Source of the DNA: Pseudomonas benzenivorans | GTDB lineage: Bacteria; Pseudomonadota; Gammaproteobacteria; Pseudomonadales; Pseudomonadaceae | Length of the DNA: 64,000 bases | Direction: 5' to 3' | Assembly (NCBI RefSeq): GCF_900100495.1 | Contig: NZ_FNCT01000011.1 | Span: forward strand, 1 to 64,000 | Shown: positions 8,600 to 15,735 of the stretch, in pieces | How the letters are laid out: each line of letters starts with the position of its first letter | Numbering within the stretch: position 1 is the first letter of the stretch | Translations under genes and position numbers: made by a program | Notes under the pieces: model-generated | What the model was told of the DNA's origin: nothing | The model's database searches: none | What the model saw: the letters and a program-made list of their open reading frames with translations, nothing else

Positions 8600-9789
8600 C
8601 AGATGATCCCGCGGCTACGCCAATCGGCGCAGACGTCCGGGGCGATGCCGAGTTCGCTCAATACTTCGTCGGTGTGCTGGCCCAGCGTTGGTGCCGGACT
8701 GTGGATCTGTCCTGGCGTGCAGCCGAGCTTGGGCACGATCCCCGGCAGACTGATAGGCGTGCCGTCCGGCAAGTGACTCGGCAGGAGCATGTCGCGGGCC
8801 TGGTAATGGGGGTCGCTGGCTATGTCGGCGGCGTCGTAGATCTTGCTCGCCGGAATCCGCGCCTCGTGCAGGGCGGCGAGTACCACCTCAAGATCGCGCT
8901 CGGCGGTCCAGCTCGAGATCGCTGTATCGATCAGTTCGACCTGCTGTACACGGCCATCGTTGTGCGCCAAGGCAGGATCGTCGGCCAGATCCTGGCGGCC
9001 GATCATTTCCATCAAGCGCCGATAGATGCTGTCGCCGTTACCGGCGATCAACGCGTACTTGCCATCGCGGCAGCGGTAGGCGTTGCTCGGCGCTATACCC
9101 GGCAAACTACTGCCAGCGGCCTGGCGCACGACACCGAAAGCCGAATATTCCGGCAGCAGGCTTTCCATCATGGCGAACACCGACTCATAAAGAGCGACAT
9201 CCACCTGTTGGCCTGCCCCGCCATTCTGGTCGCGATGGCGCAGCGCGAGCAGCACGCCGATCACGCCGTGTAGCGCAGACAACGAATCGCCAATGGATAC
9301 GCCTACCCGCACCGGCGTGCGTTCCGGCTCGCCACTGAGGTGGCGCAGCCCGCCCATGGACTCACCGATCACGCCGAATCCGGGGCGGTCGCGATAGGGC
9401 CCGCTCTGGCCGTAACCGGATACCCGCAGCATTACCAGGCGCGGATTGAGCGCGTGCAGCACATCCCAGCCCAGCCCCCACTTCTCCAGGGTACCGGGGC
9501 GAAAATTCTCGATCAGCACATCGGCCTCGGCGATCAGGCGGCGCACCACCTCCTGCGCCTCAGGCTGGCGCAGGTCGAGGGTCAGCGAACGCTTGTTGCG
9601 CGACTGTGCCGCCCACCAGACCGAAGTGCCCTCATGCAGCAGGCGCCATTTGCGCAACGGATCGCCACTTCCTGGGGCCTCGACCTTGATCACCTCGGCG
9701 CCGAAGTCGGCGAGCATCTTGGCCGCGAACGGGCCGGCGATCAGCTGACCCAGCTCGATGACCCGTATGCCTTGTAGTGGCTTGTCCAT
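8599..9789 (-). CDS. Family III CoA-transferase (CaiB/BaiF), candidate dicarboxylate activator
   Basis: CoA-transferase (396 aa) of the formyl-CoA transferase / CaiB family, moving CoA from a donor such as succinyl-CoA to a carboxylic acid. N-terminal GIRVIELGQLIAGPFAAKML and DFGAEVIKVEAPGSGDPLR are typical. The catalytic aspartate is Asp168 in VSIGDSLSALHG, matching the position known for formyl-CoA transferase. I choose the start at 9789 (MDKPLQG) because GAAGGG lies 8 bases upstream; ATGs at 9795 and 9807 are less well placed. It is the first structural gene after lysR and overlaps the lyase gene. Together they form an activate-then-cleave pair, parallel to but distinct from ict/ccl at 12158-14269. 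Confidence 0.88.
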   Translation of the reverse strand: MDKPLQGIRVIELGQLIAGPFAAKMLADFGAEVIKVEAPGSGDPLRKWRLLHEGTSVWWAAQSRNKRSLTLDLRQPEAQEVVRRLIAEADVLIENFRPGTLEKWGLGWDVLHALNPRLVMLRVSGYGQSGPYRDRPGFGVIGESMGGLRHLSGEPERTPVRVGVSIGDSLSALHGVIGVLLALRHRDQNGGAGQQVDVALYESVFAMMESLLPEYSAFGVVRQAAGSSLPGIAPSNAYRCRDGKYALIAGNGDSIYRRLMEMIGRQDLADDPALAHNDGRVQQVELIDTAISSWTAERDLEVVLAALHEARIPASKIYDAADIASDPHYQARDMLLPSHLPDGTPISLPGIVPKLGCTPGQIHSPAPTLGQHTDEVLSELGIAPDVCADWRSRGII

Positions 9790-9870
9790 CTTCATCACCC
9801 TTCTCATGCGTGTTGCGATGGGGTGATGGTCGGCCAGTCAGGCTGGGATGAAAATGTCGGGGTTTTCCAT

Positions 9871-9895
9871 GACCCTTTCCGAAATGGAAAGGGTC
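9871..9895. promoter_or_regulatory. Perfect 10-bp inverted repeat between lysR and the CoA-transferase gene
   Basis: GACCCTTTCC and GGAAAGGGTC are separated by 5 bases, only 3 bases beyond the lysR stop and about 80 bases before the CoA-transferase start. No T-tract follows in the minus direction. It could be an mRNA stem-loop after lysR or an operator for the catabolic genes. The sequence alone does not decide between these. Confidence 0.5.
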
Positions 9896-9898
9896 TGG

Positions 9899-10810
9899 TC
9901 AGCTTTCAGAAGCGCCAGCTTCCCCAAGGTACTGCCAGAGCTTGAGCGCTTCGGGCTGCAGGGCCTGCTCCGACTTGACCCCGACCCACAGCGTACGACT
10001 GGCCCAAGGGTCAGTCAGTTGTACGGCCCGTAAGCCGGCACCGAGCAGCTCCGCGCGCACCGCGATCTCCGGCAATATGCCGATGCCAAGTCCCGCCTCG
10101 ATCATTCGGCAGATGCCGTCGAAGCTGCTGACCTGAATGCGTAGGCGCAGGATTTTCTCCGCGCTGACTGCGGCATCGGTCAGGCGCCGCAGCAGCGAGC
10201 TGCCGGAGGCCAGGCCAACGTAGTCGAACGCCAGGGTATCGATGAAGGCCACCCGCTCGACGTCGGCCAAGGGATGCCCCGGCGGTACCAGCAGAATCAG
10301 GCGATCCTGGCGGTATGGCCGCTTCTCCAGGGTCGGCGCGGGTACATTGTCGGCGAACACGCCGATATCGGCCTTGCCGTTCTCGACTGCTTCGATGATC
10401 TGCTCACTGAGTTTTTCCTCCATGCCGATGCGCACCTGCGGATGCTCGGCGAGGAAACGTGCCAGGTCCCGGGGCAAAAACTGCACCACCGCCGAGGTGT
10501 TTGCCCAGACCCGCACATGACCACGCACGCCCACGGCAAAGTCGCTGATATCGGCAGCCATGCGGTTAACCCCGTCGAGAATGCCGCGTGCATGCTCGAT
10601 CAGGCCGTGACCGGCCGAGGTCAGTTCAAGCCCGCGCGGCAATCGGACAAACAGCGCGCAATCGGCGACCCGCTCCAGCTCGGCAATGCGCTTGCTGACC
10701 GCTGACAGGGTGAGATGGGCATGCTCGGCCGCCCGCGTCAGACTGCCCAGTTCGGCGGCCAGGAGAAAGATCCGCAGGGACTGCAGATCGAAATGCAATG
10801 GATTGATCAT
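9899..10810 (-). CDS. LysR-type transcriptional regulator of the candidate itatartarate operon
   Basis: LysR family regulator (303 aa from MINPLHFDLQ). The winged-helix region LRIFLLAAELGSLTRAAEHAHLTLSAVSKRIAELE is followed by a LysR substrate-binding domain with LRIQVSSFDGICRMIEAGLG. It resembles the regulator at 18063-18983 along its length (shared HFDL N-terminus, FLP..LA.FLA, LRIQVSSF, CRMIEAG). The two therefore belong to one subfamily and probably sense related dicarboxylates or their CoA esters. The start at 10810 has GGGAG about 9 bases upstream; an ATG at 10846 would add 12 residues without a better ribosome site. It is encoded in the same direction as the operon, 109 bp before it, unlike the usual divergent arrangement. 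Confidence 0.88.
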   Translation of the reverse strand: MINPLHFDLQSLRIFLLAAELGSLTRAAEHAHLTLSAVSKRIAELERVADCALFVRLPRGLELTSAGHGLIEHARGILDGVNRMAADISDFAVGVRGHVRVWANTSAVVQFLPRDLARFLAEHPQVRIGMEEKLSEQIIEAVENGKADIGVFADNVPAPTLEKRPYRQDRLILLVPPGHPLADVERVAFIDTLAFDYVGLASGSSLLRRLTDAAVSAEKILRLRIQVSSFDGICRMIEAGLGIGILPEIAVRAELLGAGLRAVQLTDPWASRTLWVGVKSEQALQPEALKLWQYLGEAGASES

Positions 10811-10879
10811 CACGAACGGCTCCCGGCATGCCAATGGAAAAGGCACCTACCATGGCCGGACCGTCGCCCAATTGCACGC

Positions 10880-10918
10880 AAAAATCCGCCCCGCCGGTGG
10901 CGGCAAGAGCGGATTATC
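10880..10918 (-). terminator. Probable Rho-independent terminator after the itaconate operon
   Basis: Read on the minus strand, AATCCGC pairs with GCGGATT around an inner GCCGCC/GGCGG stem, followed by TTTTTG. It starts ~22 bp beyond the stop of the second dctP (10940). It probably ends the itaconate transcript and separates it from the LysR-led operon on the left. Confidence 0.65.
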
Positions 10919-10939
10919 AGGGTGACAGGCATCGAACCG

Positions 10940-11947
10940 CTAGGGTTGATTGGCGGCCTGGGCGGCCTCGATCAGCTCGGCACCGATCTCCGCTTCGAAC
11001 TTCTGCCACACCGGCTTCATCGCTTCACGCCACTGGGCACGCTGCTCTGCGGTCAGCTCGATGATCTCGGTGGTGCCGGCGGCGGCGATGGCCTGCTTGG
11101 CGCTCTGGTTCAGCTCATCGGCCTGCTTGTTCACCTCGACGGTGACCTCGGCCATGATCGCCTGCAGCTCGCTGCGCACATCCGCCGGCAGGCCTTTCCA
11201 GAAGGTGGTATTGGTGATCAGCATGTAGTCGATCAGGCCATGATTGGACTCGGTCATGTACTTCTGTACCTCGTGCACCTTCTGGCTCTGGTAGTTCGAC
11301 CAGGTGTTCTCGGTGCCATTGACCACGCCGGTCTGCAGGCCCTGGTAAACCTCGGCGAAGCTCATCTTGCGCGGGTTGGCGCGCACGGCCTTGAACTGCT
11401 CTTCCAGCACCGCCGAGGCCTGCACGCGGAACTTCAGGCCGCGAGCATCCTTTGGTTCGCGTAGCGGTTTGTTGGCCGACATCTGCTTGGTGCCGTTGTG
11501 CCAATAGGCCAGGCCGGTGATGTTCTTGTCCTCCATGGAGGTCAGCAGCGCCTTGCCCTGCGGGCTGCTCTGGAAGCGCTCGGCGGCGGCCAGGTCGTCG
11601 AACAGGAACGGCAGGTCGAAGATCTGGATCGGCTTGGCGTACTGCTCGAACTTGGCCAGCGACGGCGCCAGCAACTGCACGTCGCCGAGCAGCAACGCCT
11701 CCATCTCCTTGCCGTCGCCGAACAAGGATGAATTCGGGTAGACCTCGACCCTGACCCGGCCCGGCAGGCGTTCTTCGGCGAGCTGCTTGAACAGCAGCGC
11801 GCCCTGCCCTTTCGGCGTGTTGTCGGCGACCACATGGGCGAACTTGATGACGATGGGAGCGGTCTGGCTGGACCCGGCGGCCTGGACCAGGCTGCCGAGC
11901 GATAGGGACAGGGCGCAGACGAGCGCCTTGGCGGTGAGCTTAAGCAT
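10940..11947 (-). CDS. dctP: TRAP transporter periplasmic binding protein DctP (copy 2, itaconate operon)
   Basis: Periplasmic binding protein (335 aa) with signal peptide MLKLTAKALVCALSLSLGSLVQA. DctP blocks include TPKGQGALLFKQLAEERLPG, YPNSSLFGDGKEMEALLL and LKFRVQAS. It is a paralogue of the 1202-2209 protein, with long identical stretches throughout. The start at 11947 has GAGG 8 bases upstream. It is the last gene of the itaconate-type operon. In P. aeruginosa the equivalent position is followed at once by dctQ and dctM. Here no permease genes follow; the only dctQM in the window are ~9.9 kb further on, behind copy 1. It may share those permeases or use others. Confidence 0.92.
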   Translation of the reverse strand: MLKLTAKALVCALSLSLGSLVQAAGSSQTAPIVIKFAHVVADNTPKGQGALLFKQLAEERLPGRVRVEVYPNSSLFGDGKEMEALLLGDVQLLAPSLAKFEQYAKPIQIFDLPFLFDDLAAAERFQSSPQGKALLTSMEDKNITGLAYWHNGTKQMSANKPLREPKDARGLKFRVQASAVLEEQFKAVRANPRKMSFAEVYQGLQTGVVNGTENTWSNYQSQKVHEVQKYMTESNHGLIDYMLITNTTFWKGLPADVRSELQAIMAEVTVEVNKQADELNQSAKQAIAAAGTTEIIELTAEQRAQWREAMKPVWQKFEAEIGAELIEAAQAANQP

Positions 11948-12062
11948 GTTGTTACCTCGTTTTATTGTTGTTGGGCTTGTGAAATGTCTGGCCGTCCCTG
12001 GCCGGGTTGCTAACACCTCCAAATGCCTGATCGAACCGCGCCGGTCCGCAGGGCGGACGTAG

Positions 12063-12094
12063 GGCGGACTCAGGAGCGAAGCGAACAGTCCGCC
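12063..12094. repeat. Short inverted repeat in the ccl-dctP spacer
   Basis: GGCGGACT and AGTCCGCC flank a 16-base loop inside a spacer (11948-12157) made of repeated 'ggcgga' and 'gcgaagcgaac' words. It is REP-like in character and no gene is visible. Its position before dctP could influence dctP expression, but nothing in the sequence proves that. Confidence 0.45.
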
Positions 12095-12157
12095 GCAGAG
12101 CGCAGCGATCAATCCGCCATGCGCCGCTTCCTCCCTACCGCCAGCGCCGAGTACGTC

Positions 12158-12985
12158 CTACGCCGGCGTCAGTCCGGCCCGCTGCAACAGGCGCCGGGCA
12201 CGCCCGAGCACCGGCGCATCGACCATCTGCCCATCGACCACGAACACCCCGTCGCCGCTGGCGCCGGCGGCCAGCACCCGCTGCGCCCAGGCCAGTTCCT
12301 CGGCGCCGGGCATCAGCGCCTGGTGGACCACGGCGAGCTGGCTCGGGTGGATGCACAGCAGCCCGCCGAAGCCCATGTCGCGGGCATCCTGGGTCGCCCG
12401 CGCGAGCCCGGCCGGGTCGTGGATCGCCGGGAACACGCTGTCGAGCGGCGGCGCCAGGTTGGCAGTACGCGCATGCAGCAGGATCGAATAGCGCGCCTGG
12501 TCGAGAATTCGCTCGGCCGCCGCGCTGCCGCTAGCCAGGCCAAGATCCAGGCCCAGGTCGAGGCCGCCGAACGACAGGCGCTCGACCCCGCCGGCCCGGG
12601 CGATCTCCGGTAGCGCCAGCAAGCCCTGGGCGCTTTCGATGATCGGCCAGACCGGCTTGCCGCAAGCCGCCACCTCGGCGACCTGCGCGATGCTTTCCAC
12701 CTTGGGCAGCAGCACGCCGGCGACGCCTGGGTGACGCCGACACAGCTCGATATCAGCGGCCTGTCCGGCATGCCCGGGGGCATTGATACGCACCAGCAGG
12801 CGGACCTCGGGATTGCCCTCGAGAAAAGCGTCGAGATTGGCCCGCGCCTCGACCTTAAGGCTTTCCTGCACGGCATCCTCGAGGTCGACAATGACCGCAT
12901 CGGCACCGCTGGCCAGGGCCTTGGCAATCCGCTCCGGACGCGTGGCCGGGACGAACAGGGCGGAACGGATAATCTGTTGGTTCAT
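12158..12985 (-). CDS. ccl: CitE-type (S)-citramalyl-CoA lyase
   Basis: HpcH/HpaI-CitE family lyase (275 aa), expected to split (S)-citramalyl-CoA into acetyl-CoA and pyruvate, the last step of itaconate breakdown. Motifs: RSALFVPATRPERIAKAL, GADAVIVDLEDAV (metal/CoA region), VLLPKVES, PIIESAQGLLALPEIA and FGGLDLGLDLG. The start at 12985 (MNQQIIRS) has GGGAA 7 bases upstream and removes an unlikely 10-residue extension. It lies between ict and a TRAP binding-protein gene, the same order I recall for PA0882-PA0883-PA0884 of P. aeruginosa. CitE proteins also act on malyl-CoA and similar esters, so the substrate rests on the neighbours. Confidence 0.85.
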   Translation of the reverse strand: MNQQIIRSALFVPATRPERIAKALASGADAVIVDLEDAVQESLKVEARANLDAFLEGNPEVRLLVRINAPGHAGQAADIELCRRHPGVAGVLLPKVESIAQVAEVAACGKPVWPIIESAQGLLALPEIARAGGVERLSFGGLDLGLDLGLASGSAAAERILDQARYSILLHARTANLAPPLDSVFPAIHDPAGLARATQDARDMGFGGLLCIHPSQLAVVHQALMPGAEELAWAQRVLAAGASGDGVFVVDGQMVDAPVLGRARRLLQRAGLTPA

Positions 12986-12994
12986 ACGTGTTCC

Positions 12995-13053
12995 CGTAGG
13001 GTGTGCCATGCGCACCGGCTCTTGGATTTATTGGTGCGCGCGGCGCACCCTAC
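12995..13053. repeat. GTAGGGTG..GCGCACCCTAC hairpin repeat (ccl-ict spacer)
   Basis: Inverted repeat of the GTAGGGTG(C)GC / GCGCACCCTAC family, filling the gap between ict and ccl inside the operon. Other copies in this window are at about 23495, 32215, 35233, 40438 and 60115, with a tandem array at 56.8-57.2 kb. Confidence 0.8.
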
Positions 13054-13063
13054 ATGGGCGAAA

Positions 13064-14269
13064 TCAGATCGCCCCGCGCTCGCGCAGGCGCTGGATATCG
13101 GTGGCGGCATAACCCAGCTCGGCAAGCAGGCTGTCGCTGTGCTGACCGAGCGCCGGCACCGCATCCATACGCGGCTCGAATGCGGTATTGCGCCCCGGCG
13201 GCAGCAGCGCCGGCAGCGGCCCAGCCGGACTGTCGACTTCGACCCAACGCTCGCGCGCCTTGAGTTGCGGGTGTGCCCAGACGCCGGCCATGTCGTTGAC
13301 CTGGGCATTGGCGATCTGTGCACCGTCGAGACGGGCAATCACCTCCTCGGCGCTGAGCTGGGCGAAGCTCTCGACGATGATTGCGCGCAGTTCCTCGCGG
13401 TTGCTCGAACGCTTGAAGTTCGCCGCGAAGCGCTCATCCAAGGCCAGTTGCGGCTGCAGCAGCACCTTGTCGCAGAACAGCTGCCATTCGCGCTCGTTCT
13501 GCAGGCCGAGCATCACCGTGCCACCGTCACCCGAAGGGAACGGCCCGTAGGGGTAGATGGTGGCGTGAGCAGCCCCGGCGCGCGGCGGTGGTGTGGCGCC
13601 CTGATAGGCGTAATACAGCGGGTAGCTCATCCACTCGACCAGGCTTTCCAGCATCGATACATCGACGCAACTGCCCACGCCGGTTTTGCTGCGCAGCATC
13701 AACGCGGCCAGCACGTTGCTGTAGGCGTACATGCCGGCGGCGATATCGGCGATCGAGCAGCCGGCCTTGGCCATCTCCGTCTCGCCGGCGCCGCCGGTCA
13801 CCGAGAGGAAGCCGCCTTCGCTCTGGATCAGCAGGTCGTAAGCCTTCTTCTGCTCGTAGGGGCCGCCCTCGCCGTAGCCGGAAATGTCGCAGAGGATCAG
13901 CCGCGGGAAGCGCGCGTGCAGCGCCTCGAAGGACAGGCCCATGCGCGCCGCCGCGCCGGGCGCGAGGTTCTGCACCAGCACGTCGGCCTGGGCCAGCAGC
14001 CGGTCCAGCACCCCTACCGCTTCGGGCTGCTTGAGGTCGAGGGTCAGGCTCTCCTTGGAGCGGTTGGTCCAGACGAAGTGCGAGGCCAGGCCGCCGACCC
14101 GCTCGTCGTAGCCGCGGGCGAAATCGCCGGAGCCGGGGCGCTCGACCTTGATCACCCGCGCACCGAGGTCGGCCAGTTGGCGGGTGCAGAACGGCGCAGC
14201 GATGGCGTGTTCCAGGCTGACCACGGTGATGCCATCGAGGGGGCGTGGGCGTTGGGTTGTCGTGTTCAT
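13064..14269 (-). CDS. ict: Itaconate CoA-transferase (family III)
   Basis: CaiB/BaiF-type CoA-transferase (401 aa), expected to convert itaconate (and relatives) to the CoA ester using succinyl-CoA. The N-terminal block is LDGITVVSLEHAIAAPFCTR, then RVIKVERPGSGDFARGYD. The catalytic Asp175 lies in CSIADIAAGMYAYS. The start at 14269 (MNTTTQRP) has AGGA 9 bases upstream; an upstream ATG at 14332 would run through an inverted repeat and is rejected. It is one of two family III transferases in the locus. This one pairs with the CitE-type lyase, the other (8599-9789) with the HMG-CoA-lyase type. Assignment rests on family plus gene order matching the known itaconate cluster. Confidence 0.85.
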   Translation of the reverse strand: MNTTTQRPRPLDGITVVSLEHAIAAPFCTRQLADLGARVIKVERPGSGDFARGYDERVGGLASHFVWTNRSKESLTLDLKQPEAVGVLDRLLAQADVLVQNLAPGAAARMGLSFEALHARFPRLILCDISGYGEGGPYEQKKAYDLLIQSEGGFLSVTGGAGETEMAKAGCSIADIAAGMYAYSNVLAALMLRSKTGVGSCVDVSMLESLVEWMSYPLYYAYQGATPPPRAGAAHATIYPYGPFPSGDGGTVMLGLQNEREWQLFCDKVLLQPQLALDERFAANFKRSSNREELRAIIVESFAQLSAEEVIARLDGAQIANAQVNDMAGVWAHPQLKARERWVEVDSPAGPLPALLPPGRNTAFEPRMDAVPALGQHSDSLLAELGYAATDIQRLRERGAI

Positions 14270-14282
14270 CGTTATCTGTCCT

Positions 14283-14341
14283 GTAGCCCGGATGCAATCC
14301 GGGAAATCCCATGGGCCGTTCCCGGATTGCATCCGGGCTAC
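14283..14341. repeat. Perfect 21-bp inverted repeat between prpD-like and ict genes
   Basis: GTAGCCCGGATGCAATCCGGG and its exact complement flank a 17-base loop (14304-14320). It occupies most of the 102-bp prpD-ict spacer. It is a REP-like palindrome that will form a stable stem in the operon mRNA and may set relative expression of ict. Confidence 0.85.
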
Positions 14342-14371
14342 CTTTCTACGTTTCGCGGGCTCGCCGCTGTG

Positions 14372-15724
14372 TCAGAGCAACCGGTACAGATCGGCCGCGT
14401 CACGCAGGCGCCAGACCTTGTCGATCAACACGCCCGCCTGATCTGGCGTTCTCGCCCCGGAAAACGCCAGCAAGCGGCGGAACTTGTCTTCCAGCTCAAT
14501 GCGCGACAGGCCGTTGCCCGGATCGCCCTTGGGTTCGTCGATGGCCGCGCGCAGGGTGCGCCCGTCATGCGTGAGCACCTCGACCCGGCCCAGCCAGCGC
14601 CGCGGATAGGCACCGTCCACCTCGGCGTCCAGGCGCATCGCGACCTTGTCGCGGAAAGCGGCGACGCGCGCGTCGCTCAGGGCGTGTTGCTCGAACTCGC
14701 TAAGGCCGGCCTTGCCGTATACGGCGATCAGGCCGAGCACGGTACCCATGGAGAACTTGGCCTGGTGCACGCTCTGCGGCACCGCGACCCGGCCGAGCAC
14801 GTCGATGGCGCCCTGGTGCACGCAGGCGCTGACCTGGGCGATCTGCTCGGCGGCCAGCCCTTCGCGCTGCATCAAGACCAGCAGCGCATCGGCGGCCGGG
14901 TGGGTGTGGCGGCAGGAGGCGTGGAACTTGAACGAGGTCTCCAGCAGCGCCCAACGGCTGCCCAGGCGATCGACCAGGCACTCGGGCTCGGCGTCGCGGG
15001 ACATGCCCGCGGCCAGGCCCTGCTCGCCTTCGAGGATGTCCTGCGCGCCGCTCAGGCCATCCGCCGTCAGGTAGGCAGCGAGCAAGCCATCGGCGGCGGC
15101 CTTGGCGCTGTGCAATTGCTTGGAGTCCGCCGCATCGCGCAGGAACTGCCACAGACCAGCGGCCTGGGTGCCGGCGCTGCCGAGGCAGTTGGCGAACTGC
15201 TCGCGGCCGAAGCCCAGCAGCTTGCCCACCGCCACGGCGGCGGCCAGGGTGCCGACGGTGGCGGTGGTGTGGAAGATGCGGTAGTGCGAGCGGCCGAGAA
15301 ATTCGCCGATGCGGATGCCCGCCTCGTAGCCGGCGACCGCGGCGAGGATCAGCTCGCGGCCGGACTTGCCCAGATCCTGCGCCGCCGCCAGCGCGGCGGG
15401 GAAGACCACGGTGGCTGGGTGCAGCACCGAGCTGTTGTGCAGGTCGTCTTGCTCGACCAGGTGCGAGCTGGCGGCGTTGACCAGCGCGGCGAAATAGGCC
15501 GAGCTGCGTTCGCCGTTGACCAGGATCTGGCTGCGCCCGCTGGACGGGCCCATGCGCCGGGCATAGCGCTCGAACAAGGGGATCGGGTGCCGGCCCTTGC
15601 TGGCCAGGGCCGAGCCGAGCCAGTCGAGGAACAGCTCCTCGCTGCGGTCGATCACCGCCTGGGGTAGGTCGTCATAGCTCAGCTCGGCGAGAAATTTAGC
15701 AAGGGCGTGGGTGTTGTTGCTCAT
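14372..15724 (-). CDS. MmgE/PrpD family protein of the itaconate cluster
   Basis: Cytoplasmic MmgE/PrpD-fold protein (450 aa; the family includes 2-methylcitrate dehydratase and cis-aconitate decarboxylase). Typical elements: FLDWLGSALASKGRHP near residue 35, AASSHLVEQDDLHNSSVLHP (~residues 84-103), AGYEAGIRIGEFLG, and FKFHASCRHTHPAADALL, which carries conserved Cys/His. It overlaps the operon tightly, with 11 bp to the acyl-CoA dehydrogenase gene. The equivalent PAO1 gene, PA0881, is reported to widen the substrate range of the pathway to other branched dicarboxylates. I do not assign a reaction. In PAO1 a VOC gene separates this gene from the dehydrogenase; it is missing here and a VOC gene occurs at 7221. 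Confidence 0.85.
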   Translation of the reverse strand: MSNNTHALAKFLAELSYDDLPQAVIDRSEELFLDWLGSALASKGRHPIPLFERYARRMGPSSGRSQILVNGERSSAYFAALVNAASSHLVEQDDLHNSSVLHPATVVFPAALAAAQDLGKSGRELILAAVAGYEAGIRIGEFLGRSHYRIFHTTATVGTLAAAVAVGKLLGFGREQFANCLGSAGTQAAGLWQFLRDAADSKQLHSAKAAADGLLAAYLTADGLSGAQDILEGEQGLAAGMSRDAEPECLVDRLGSRWALLETSFKFHASCRHTHPAADALLVLMQREGLAAEQIAQVSACVHQGAIDVLGRVAVPQSVHQAKFSMGTVLGLIAVYGKAGLSEFEQHALSDARVAAFRDKVAMRLDAEVDGAYPRRWLGRVEVLTHDGRTLRAAIDEPKGDPGNGLSRIELEDKFRRLLAFSGARTPDQAGVLIDKVWRLRDAADLYRLL

Positions 15725-15735
15725 GCCAAGTCCTC

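Noticed and set aside
12731..15667. A 978-codon open frame on the plus strand
   Set aside because: It lies antisense to ict and the PrpD-like gene, which have clear motifs, ribosome sites and operon structure. Its composition (runs of Ala, Gly, Arg, His, Gln) is typical of antisense frames in high-GC DNA.
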